Assembly (NCBI RefSeq): GCF_900104395.1
Contig: NZ_FMXX01000043.1
DNA: 19,983 nt
Direction: 5' to 3' (one strand)
DNA from: Fusobacterium_C necrophorum
GTDB taxonomy: Bacteria; Fusobacteriota; Fusobacteriia; Fusobacteriales; Fusobacteriaceae
Shown here: positions 14,270-19,983 of the stretch, one piece after another
Layout of the letters: each line of letters opens with the position of its first letter
How positions within the stretch are numbered: the first letter of the stretch is position 1
Notes under the pieces: model-generated
The model's database searches: none
What the model saw: the letters and a program-made list of their open reading frames with translations, nothing else
Told to the model about the DNA's origin: nothing
Made by a program: the position numbers and the translations under genes

Positions 14270-15107
14270 ATTCAACTGTAATCACCCTTCCATTTGAATT
14301 TTCGAGGATAACTGAAATATTATTTTTTGCATCATAAAATTTAGTTCTATCCCCCGTTGCATTTAATTTTGTTCCATATTCTATAGTTTCTTTAACAACA
14401 CTAATAGGTATCCCTCTATCTTGCATTCTATCTAAAGCATGTCCGGAAAACTCTATGTTTTCAATTATCATCATATTATTTCTAACTTTTTGATATTTTG
14501 GATTTTTTGGCTGATTTAATTGTAAATTTTTACTTCCTGACAAATAGTTTCTATTTTCATCTACTGCCTTATTGTTATTTTTTATAGTTGAGGTATTTTG
14601 TCCCATAACATTATTTTTTTCTTTATTCACCAAATTTGAATTATTGTAAAAGATTTCTTGTGCAGCCTTTCCTTCAGACATAACTTTTGTATACTCTGCT
14701 ATTTGAAGAGCTTGAGTTCCTGCGCTTGCAGACATACTATCAAGAATTATATACTCATTTTCTCCTAGCAATATTTTTCCAGGATTAATTGATTCTTTAT
14801 CCTTTTGATTTGTATAACCATAATATACCTCCTGGACTCCCTCTATTACATTTGAAGTTGCAAAAGCTCCCTCTGCTGCTCCATATAAGACTAATCCTCC
14901 ACCTACGGCTTTTGTTATAAGAGTTGGATCAGGAATTGCTAATAAAGCTGAACCAGTTTTTATCAAAATATATGCTCTTCCTGCTCTACTAACAGAACCA
15001 ATTACTTCTCCTGCTCCAAATGCTGTTCTTACTCCATCAGGTAAATTTTTATATATATGTGTTTCTCTTAGTAATAGCCTGTCCTTAGGTCTAAAGAGAG
15101 TTAGAAT
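14259..15107 (-). pseudogene. Displaced CdiA C-terminal toxin cassette 3 (DUF4258-like nuclease)
   Basis: The frame is open from a TAA at 15110 to 14259 but has no good start: the first possible initiator with any length is a TTG at 14966, inside conserved-looking protein. It reads as the 3' end of a cdiA gene without its 5' part. Residues 1-140 of the open stretch are a Gly/Ala-rich hydrophobic pretoxin region (FGAGEVIGSVSRAGRA, AVGGGLVLYGAAEGAF, LLGENEY). A Asn-rich linker follows. The last ~70 residues (FSGHALDRMQDRGI ... VITVEYGK) match DUF4258, a BECR-fold group of predicted RNase toxins. The immunity gene overlaps its end. It is likely silent unless recombined onto cdiA. DUF4258 assignment is from the SGHALxRMxxRGI pattern. 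Confidence 0.65.
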
Positions 15108-15124
15108 TTACTCTAACTCTCTTT
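15093..15124. terminator. Perfect 13-bp hairpin at the junction of cassettes 2 and 3
   Basis: Arms 15093-15105 and 15112-15124 pair perfectly around ATTTAC. It lies 26 bases after the cassette 2 immunity stop on the minus strand, and exactly where the reading frame of cassette 3 begins. It can act as an intrinsic terminator (three U, then mixed sequence), which would keep cassette 3 silent from upstream transcription. Confidence 0.6.
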
Positions 15125-15150
15125 AATATCCTTTATTTTTAATAACTTTT

Positions 15151-15405
15151 CTAATATGTAATAAAATAATCAATAGCTTTTTCTATATTTTCAACAATTT
15201 CTTGAAGAGTTGTTTTTTCATTATCATACCAATAGTAAACTATTTTTTTACTTTCTACTTCCATAATTTCAAAACAAATGTTTTTATATGGAGCAAAATT
15301 AGGATTACCAATTACTATATAAGCTATATTTTCTTTTTTCCAAAAAATAGCATAATACTTTAATTCAAGATCTGTCACTATTTCAATTTCTATATTATTT
15401 GACAT
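15151..15405 (-). CDS. Immunity protein of cassette 2, probably frameshifted at its start
   Basis: An 84-residue acidic protein with mixed alpha/beta look (YYAIFWKKENIAYIVIG, then a C-terminal helix). The listed ATG has no good ribosome site. A better start is the ATG at 15482, overlapping the toxin stop as ATGA; it reads 24 codons (MKTEKEKIIEIKKEVLNIIE...) into a run of eight A (T8 at 15409-15416) and then goes out of frame. With nine A the two parts join into one protein of about 110 residues, a usual immunity size. So the gene is either frameshifted, phase variable, or miscalled in the homopolymer. It should neutralise the ADP-ribosyltransferase-like toxin next to it. No immunity family is recognised with certainty. 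Confidence 0.6.
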   Translation of the reverse strand: MSNNIEIEIVTDLELKYYAIFWKKENIAYIVIGNPNFAPYKNICFEIMEVESKKIVYYWYDNEKTTLQEIVENIEKAIDYFITY

Positions 15406-15478
15406 AAATTTTTTTTCTTACTTTCTATAATATTCAAAACTTCTTTTTTTATTTCAATTATTTTTTCTTTTTCAGTTT

Positions 15479-15880
15479 TCATTTTTTTACTTTCACTTCT
15501 ATATTAAATGCATCTGGCATTTTTTCAATGCCTGGTAATCCCTTTTTTCTATTAAGTTTATATATTGGTGAGTTAGGTCCAGAGATTATTCCCCATTCTT
15601 TTTTTCCACCATTGTTAATTACATTTGTTTCAACATCAAATTCTACATAAATAGAGCCCTTCTTAGCAGCTTTAAAAGCATTTATATCTGCTGGATTTGT
15701 TACGTGAGTTATACCACCATCAGACATTTGCACTTTCCCTGTTTCTAACATTTTTTTATATTCACTTTCACTCATCCATCTTCCAACTCTTGTCATATCT
15801 GGAGTACTAATAATAGAATTTTTTTCAGTGAATCCATTAACTAATTCTTTTCTTTTAAAAATACCCTTTATTAACAATGG
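15479..15880 (-). pseudogene. Displaced CdiA toxin tip, cassette 2 (TreTu-like ADP-ribosyltransferase)
   Basis: The open frame begins just after a TAA at 15883 and has only a TTG (15877) as possible start. It opens PLLIKGIFKRKE, matching the junction of the active cdiA tip (PLLMKGIFKGKE), then diverges. The domain (RVGRWMSESEYKKML, GITHVTNPADINAF, GSIYVEFDV, ISGPNSPIYKL, MPDAFNIEVKVKK) resembles the TreTu/Rhs-tip type of ADP-ribosyltransferase toxins that modify EF-Tu; the Arg of GRWM would be the NAD-binding Arg. The family call is by pattern memory, not search. Without the secretion part it is an orphan cassette that would become active only if recombined onto cdiA. Its stop overlaps the ATG of the extended immunity gene. 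Confidence 0.62.
15842..15880 (-). repeat. Toxin-junction repeat, orphan copy
   Basis: This 39-nt stretch encodes PLLIKGIFKRKEL and matches 17027-17065 at 32 of 39 positions. Homology starts abruptly at its first codon and ends at its last. It marks the boundary where toxin tips are exchanged. Confidence 0.65.
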
Positions 15881-15932
15881 TTATGAAGCAATAAGACTAA
15901 TTTAACTTATTTGCCATTTATTAGCATCTTAT

Positions 15933-16574
15933 TTAATTAATTTTTATACTTATATCATAATCAGTATTTAAATAGATATCATTTGTTTTTTTATCTTTTA
16001 AAAAAGCTTTCCATACAATTCCAGAATTAAAGTATACATTTATTTCTTCAAATCCAAGATCTTCAATACAAATAATTTTTTTTTCTTTTAAATTTAAAAT
16101 ACTATTTATAGTTTTTTTTATGTCTTTATTCATTACTTCATCATCAATAAAATAAATATCTCTTATTAAATAAAAAATATAGTCCTCGAAATTTGTATAG
16201 TATCCTTTAAATGAACTTGTTGAAATCCAATTTAGAATAATGTCATCTATATTAATTTTTTTAATATTATTTATTTCTTTTAAACTAAAAAACATTGCTA
16301 AAAGGTTATATCTTGAAAATTGTAATGCTTCATATTGATAATTATTTAAATACATATTTCTATAATCAGGAACTGAATAAAATTTATCATTAAATTCTTT
16401 TAGAAAAATAATAGAAATGTTATTAATTTTACCATAATTTAACTCTAATCCAATTTCATTACTTTCTTCTAAAAAAAGCAAATAACTTTCACCTTCATAT
16501 ATAACTGTATCATCTTTTTTTATTTTTAAATAATTTTCATACAGCCCTTCACTCCAACTTATAATTTTTATCAT
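15933..16574 (-). CDS. Putative immunity protein for the active CdiA toxin tip
   Basis: A 213-residue, Ile/Asn/Asp-rich acidic protein without signal peptide, opening MIKIISWSEGLYENYLKI. AAGGAGG lies seven bases before its ATG. No family recognised, but several interbacterial immunity proteins of 180-220 residues have this mixed composition. It is the first gene after the cdiA toxin tip on the same strand, as immunity genes always are. Unlike cassettes 2 and 3 the gap is long (149 bases, 16575-16723), so it may have its own promoter, which would protect cells even when cdiA is off. The gap is very AT-rich and I see no convincing promoter with correct spacing. Confidence 0.6.
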   Translation of the reverse strand: MIKIISWSEGLYENYLKIKKDDTVIYEGESYLLFLEESNEIGLELNYGKINNISIIFLKEFNDKFYSVPDYRNMYLNNYQYEALQFSRYNLLAMFFSLKEINNIKKINIDDIILNWISTSSFKGYYTNFEDYIFYLIRDIYFIDDEVMNKDIKKTINSILNLKEKKIICIEDLGFEEINVYFNSGIVWKAFLKDKKTNDIYLNTDYDISIKIN

Positions 16575-16723
16575 ATAACTTCCTCCTTAATATATTTAGG
16601 TTATAAAAACAATCTCATAAATCTTTATTATATATTGTTTTAATATTTCTATTAAGTAAGCAATATTTGCACTCTTCTTAAAATTCGATATAAATATTTT
16701 ATAAATTTTATAGTTAAATTAAC

Positions 16724-17308
16724 CTACTTAATAGAATTATATGGGGGTAATTCTTTCTCTGCCATATAACCTCCCCATCTTTTAGCGGGAACAAAATTTT
16801 TATGAATTATCGTTTTTCCTTCTTTTAATGTGATATGATAAATCCCTTCTTTTCCATTTACATATCCCTTCATCATATACTCTATTCTTCCGTCATCTCT
16901 AATATAAGAAGTACCATTCTTTATTAAGAATTCATCGAATTGTACTGGTGTTTTATGATAAGTATCTGTTGCCTTTTGAGCTATACTTGCACTGTATTCT
17001 AAATCGTAATTTTTATATTTCCTTATTATTTCCTTTCCTTTAAAAATGCCTTTCATTAATAATGGTGTTGTTACAGAACTTACTATAAAGTCCCCTGTAA
17101 ATCTTCCGGAATCTCTTAAAATTTCTACTTTTTCTGTTATGTCTTCTTTTGAGCCATACTGAATGCTTCCTGCCTCTACTCTTCCTACTTCATCTCCTAA
17201 TTTTCTTCCTGCACCTAACGTTAATGGATCTGTTATTCCTCCTATAGCAGAACTTATTTCTCCAATACTTTCTTTATATTTACCATCTATAAAATATTGA
17301 AATGAATT
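16724..17308 (-). CDS. C-terminal pretoxin and toxin tip of CdiA (same gene, after a frame disruption)
   Basis: An open frame of 194 codons without a start that continues the cdiA protein in the same frame as 17435-19983. It opens NSFQYFIDGKYKES, then ISSAIGGITDPLTLGAGRKLGDEV, a stretch RVEAGSIQYGSKEDI, and the junction TTPLLMKGIFKGKE (17027-17071). The last ~95 residues form the toxin: YHKTPVQFDEFLIKNG, RIEYMMKGYVNGKEG, IIHKNFVPAKRWGG, ending ELPPYNSIK. The GYxNGKEGxYxI-HKNFxP pattern suggests a compact beta-rich toxin with a conserved His, perhaps a nuclease, but I do not recognise the family. An internal ATG at 17056 lies in the junction and should not be taken as a real start. Activity depends on the compensating frameshifts upstream. 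Confidence 0.6.
   Translation of the reverse strand, partial: NSFQYFIDGKYKESIGEISSAIGGITDPLTLGAGRKLGDEVGRVEAGSIQYGSKEDITEKVEILRDSGRFTGDFIVSSVTTPLLMKGIFKGKEIIRKYKNYDLEYSASIAQKATDTYHKTPVQFDEFLIKNGTSYIRDDGRIEYMMKGYVNGKEGIYHITLKEGKTIIHKNFVPAKRWGGYMAEKELPPYNSIK
17027..17065 (-). repeat. Toxin-junction repeat, active copy
   Basis: Encodes PLLMKGIFKGKEI inside cdiA. It matches 15842-15880 and precedes an entirely different toxin sequence there. Confidence 0.65.
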
Positions 17309-17440
17309 TCAAATAAACCTTTTTCAAAAGGCTGTGAAAGACTTTTCTTTAAATGATAAGTATATGGATCAGCTTTGGGAACACTTTCAATTAGTACTTC
17401 TTTTTTTACTCCATCAACTCTTACATAATATTCTCTATTT
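17305..17440 (-). other. Out-of-frame cdiA segment between two compensating single-base shifts
   Basis: The cdiA frame stops at TAG (17437-17435). In another frame the sequence reads on sensibly for 43 codons (REYYVRVDGVKKEVLIE, SVPKADPYTYHL, SQPFEKGLFE). A second shift at 17305-17311 returns to the original frame (NSFQYFIDGK). Removing one A at 17438-17440 and adding one A in the run near 17305-17309 would give an uninterrupted protein from the window edge to 16724. Coding-like sequence in the shifted part argues for recent indels or sequencing errors. Confidence 0.65.
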
Positions 17441-19983
17441 AAGTCTTCCTTCTTCACTTTCTGCATATTCTTTATGGATAGTTTTGATAGTATAGTCTGG
17501 TCTAGAAATAAAATCTGTTATATCGCCAGTATCTCCTCTCATTTCTTTTAGAACTTCTGGATTTATTCTTTTCCTTCCATCACCCAAAGAATTTGCATAT
17601 TTTAATGAATTAAAATATTGAGCTTCTGTTTCTTTATCAGTTAAATCAGCAGTAACTTCACTATCAGGATTCATTTTTGCGCTTGCTAAATTATTTATAT
17701 TGAATTTATCAGCTGGGTTTTTCTCTATTCTTCCTTGCACTTCATTGTAAGCTATTTCTCCTGCTACTGTTGCTCTTAATTCGCCCTTATCATTAGATTT
17801 TCCTTTTTTATCTTTTAAGTCTTCTCTTATCTTCCATTCTCTTGCTATTGACGGTCTAATTTCATTTTCTTTTGCTGTTTCATTTAAGAAAATTTTACCG
17901 GTAGACTTATCATAGAAGGCTACTATTGTTTCTCCTTTAGATTTTAACTTTTCTATTCTCTCTTTTACTTTTGGAGATAAATTAGGATCATTAGGATTAA
18001 ATTTTTCTATTTCAACTCCTAATTCAGCTTGTACTTTAGGATCAGTTAAATCTTTAGTAGCTATTGTTTCAATTTCTTTTGCTGTTTGAACTCTAATTAC
18101 TGCTTCTTTTATTTCTTCTAATTGTCTTCGTTCAGGTTTTGATATATCTTGACTTTTATCTCCATTTAAAATATTGTCAATTGATTTCGTAACACTATTT
18201 TTTAAAGAATCAACTTCTATTTTTGCAACTTCTACTTTTTGTTTAAATTCTTCTGGTTTTGCAATAGCTTTTACTAAGGTATCTTCTACATAAACATTTG
18301 TTGAACTAGAGCTATCCTTTGTTATTTCATTTGCTTTTGATAAATCTCTATTGATTGTATCTCCACTTGATTTTTCTATCTCAACATTATCTACAACTGT
18401 ATTTCTTGCTATTCCTTCTTTTTCCGAATTAGAATAATTGAATCCTACCCCTGATGTTCCTACTGAGCCACCAACTGTTTTTAATTTATCAGAGTTTTCA
18501 AGATTTTTTCCAGTATAGTTTTCTATTGCAATCTTACCACTATCAGTTGTTCCTATGATAGAAGCTGTGTTATCTACTTTTCCTATCTTTAAATTAGAAT
18601 CTTTTCCAACTACAAATGTAGTCTGATTATCAACAAAGTTTCGATCTCCCTTTGTTCTACTTGCGCTTATATTTCCAGTTGGTGTTCCTGTTAAGAAGTT
18701 TATTCCTAGATTTGTACCTTTGGTATCTCCTTTTGTTTTGGAAGTATTTTGCTTAGACTCAATATTCAAGTTCTCTATATTTCCTGTTACTTTTCCACCT
18801 GTTTGAGTAAAGCCTGAAAGTTGCATATTTTTTGTGTTATTATGAACTTCATTTACCTCTACAAAACTTCCATTTTGATAAACTGTTTCCTCTGTATTTA
18901 GCTTATTTTTTGAAGCATTTACATTCAATGAAATAGAAGGTTCACTATCTGTTATTCCTATACTTACACCTATTCCACTAGCACTACCTTTAGATTTGTA
19001 ATAATGATTAAGTTCAACGGCTTCTTTTGTAATATTTTCAACATTGTTATATACAAATGTAGTATTTTGTGCTTGAGTTCCTTGATATTTTACATTCTTA
19101 TTATCATTGTAAGTTATTTTTGCATTTTCATCAAGACCTGTAATGTTTGTTACAACAGCTTTTTCTGTATGAGATTTTGTTTTTTGTTTTGATTTACTAT
19201 ATCCAGCACTTCCACCTGCTTGTACATAGAAACTATTATTACTTGTAAATTTATTATCTTTTACATCTTTTGCTGTTGCTTGTTTTCCATCTTTTGTTTT
19301 AATATTAGAAGCCAAGCCATCAACAGTACCAGTCACAACATTTCCTACATTTACAAGTCCACCTAGCGCATCTCCATTTCCTATTTGCTCTAGTGCATTA
19401 GCTCCTTGTTTTATTCTTTCTAAGGCTGGTGAGCTTATATTTGCAGATATTCCAAAACTACTTTTCTTTGTACTTGTTTTAACATCTCTTTCATCTTTTC
19501 TTGTGCCATATATTACATCTCCATTATTGATTGTAATATCACCATGATTAAAATTAGTAGCTGTTATTTCAGCCCCTTTATTTAATACTGTTCCATCGCC
19601 TAGTACAAGATTAGATTTAATATTTGTCTTATCTTTTTCATCATAGTTAAATTGATTTTTTCCATAAGCTACCTTAAAACTATTTTTACTAATACTTAAA
19701 GATAGTCCTTTTTTCTTTTCTTCCAATATATATTTATTATAAATAGCTTTTGAGTCTGTTGTTAATTTCCCATCTATATAGCTATCTTTTCCGAAAACTA
19801 GATTACTTCCTACGACATTTACATCGCCGTTTATTACTCCTCTATTTTCTACATATAGAGTACCCGCAACGTTATTTTCACTATGTTGTATTTCTGTTTT
19901 AGAATGAGATTTTAAAAGGTCTTTTGTCTTTGATCTGTTTTCGGTATTGATCTTATCTACATTGGAATCTATATTTACTTTAT
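17435..19983 (-). CDS. cdiA: CdiA/FhaB-type filamentous exoprotein (5' end outside window, frame broken near 3' end)
   Basis: A large two-partner-secretion exoprotein that presents a toxin to neighbouring cells. The frame is open from the right edge; a TTG at 19726 is not a real start, since the reading frame continues upstream (NVVGSNLVFGKDSYIDGKL). The first ~500 visible residues are Asn/Ser/Thr/Gly-rich filamentous-haemagglutinin repeats (GDITINNGDVIYG, VTNITGLDENAKI, GGKVTGNIENLNIESK, KIAIENYTGKNL). Then comes a charged helical part (EEFKQKVEVAKIEVDSL) and a folded segment IVAFYDKSTGKIFLNE ... VAGEIAYNEVQGRI often seen before CdiA toxin tips. The frame ends at TAG 17437-17435; the pretoxin and toxin continue after two compensating indels. 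No VENN motif was seen. The CdiB/TpsB partner and the signal peptide are not in the window. Confidence 0.8.
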   Translation of the reverse strand, partial: KVNIDSNVDKINTENRSKTKDLLKSHSKTEIQHSENNVAGTLYVENRGVINGDVNVVGSNLVFGKDSYIDGKLTTDSKAIYNKYILEEKKKGLSLSISKNSFKVAYGKNQFNYDEKDKTNIKSNLVLGDGTVLNKGAEITATNFNHGDITINNGDVIYGTRKDERDVKTSTKKSSFGISANISSPALERIKQGANALEQIGNGDALGGLVNVGNVVTGTVDGLASNIKTKDGKQATAKDVKDNKFTSNNSFYVQAGGSAGYSKSKQKTKSHTEKAVVTNITGLDENAKITYNDNKNVKYQGTQAQNTTFVYNNVENITKEAVELNHYYKSKGSASGIGVSIGITDSEPSISLNVNASKNKLNTEETVYQNGSFVEVNEVHNNTKNMQLSGFTQTGGKVTGNIENLNIESKQNTSKTKGDTKGTNLGINFLTGTPTGNISASRTKGDRNFVDNQTTFVVGKDSNLKIGKVDNTASIIGTTDSGKIAIENYTGKNLENSDKLKTVGGSVGTSGVGFNYSNSEKEGIARNTVVDNVEIEKSSGDTINRDLSKANEITKDSSSSTNVYVEDTLVKAIAKPEEFKQKVEVAKIEVDSLKNSVTKSIDNILNGDKSQDISKPERRQLEEIKEAVIRVQTAKEIETIATKDLTDPKVQAELGVEIEKFNPNDPNLSPKVKERIEKLKSKGETIVAFYDKSTGKIFLNETAKENEIRPSIAREWKIREDLKDKKGKSNDKGELRATVAGEIAYNEVQGRIEKNPADKFNINNLASAKMNPDSEVTADLTDKETEAQYFNSLKYANSLGDGRKRINPEVLKEMRGDTGDITDFISRPDYTIKTIHKEYAESEEGRLK

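Noticed and set aside
17437..17441. Programmed ribosomal frameshift as the explanation of the cdiA stop.
   Set aside because: The CTT AAA TAG context lacks a recognised slippery site or Shine-Dalgarno-like stimulator, and a second opposite shift would be needed 130 bases later.
13718..19983. The series of short genes as a defence island or CRISPR-associated locus.
   Set aside because: The toxin junction, overlapping toxin-immunity pairs and the haemagglutinin repeats explain the order; no direct-repeat/spacer pattern or cas-like gene is present.

Overview
The window looks like chromosome of a low-GC Gram-negative anaerobe, most likely a Fusobacterium (F. necrophorum/F. gonidiaformans type). 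The reasons are very AT-rich DNA with strong AGGAGG ribosome sites, a large CdiA/FhaB-type exoprotein of fusobacterial flavour, and IS200/IS605 and ISL3 debris. The species is inferred, not proven.

Layout. (1) 1-745: the end of an unknown gene, the decayed right end of an IS200/IS605-TnpB-like element, a repeat-borne terminator and an ISL3 transposase remnant. (2) 793-3964: a minus-strand operon of a ureohydrolase (agmatinase/arginase family) followed by an Nramp-fold transporter, divergent from an IclR-family regulator. A 41-bp perfect palindrome lies over the ureohydrolase promoter. Both enzyme and transporter lack residues that normally bind metal. (3) 4263-13451: nine same-strand genes read as an opine-metallophore (staphylopine/pseudopaline-type) system: FecBCD-type ABC importer, MATE exporter, CntL-like nicotianamine-synthase-family enzyme, CntM-like opine dehydrogenase, and a two-permease ABC-2 exporter. 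(4) 13552-19983, minus strand: the 3' part of a cdiA-like contact-dependent inhibition gene with its C-terminal toxin and putative immunity gene, followed by at least two displaced toxin/immunity cassettes and a tiny lipoprotein remnant.

How region 3 should work. CntL transfers an aminobutyrate group from SAM to an amino acid (histidine in characterised systems). CntM then condenses the intermediate reductively with a 2-oxoacid. No histidine racemase (cntK) is present. The residue that sets oxoacid choice in known CntM enzymes is alanine here. The predicted product is therefore pseudopaline-like (L-His plus 2-oxoglutarate). MATE and/or ABC-2 proteins would export it, and the FecBCD-type system would bring back the metal complex. 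This set of transporters differs from the Staphylococcus and Pseudomonas cnt operons.

Region 4 shows toxin-tip replacement. The active tip and one orphan share a 39-nt junction (32 of 39 identical) and then diverge completely. Single-base indels interrupt cdiA (two, mutually compensating) and one orphan immunity gene (in an A8 tract). They could be real decay, phase variation or sequencing errors. No rRNA, tRNA or CRISPR array was seen.
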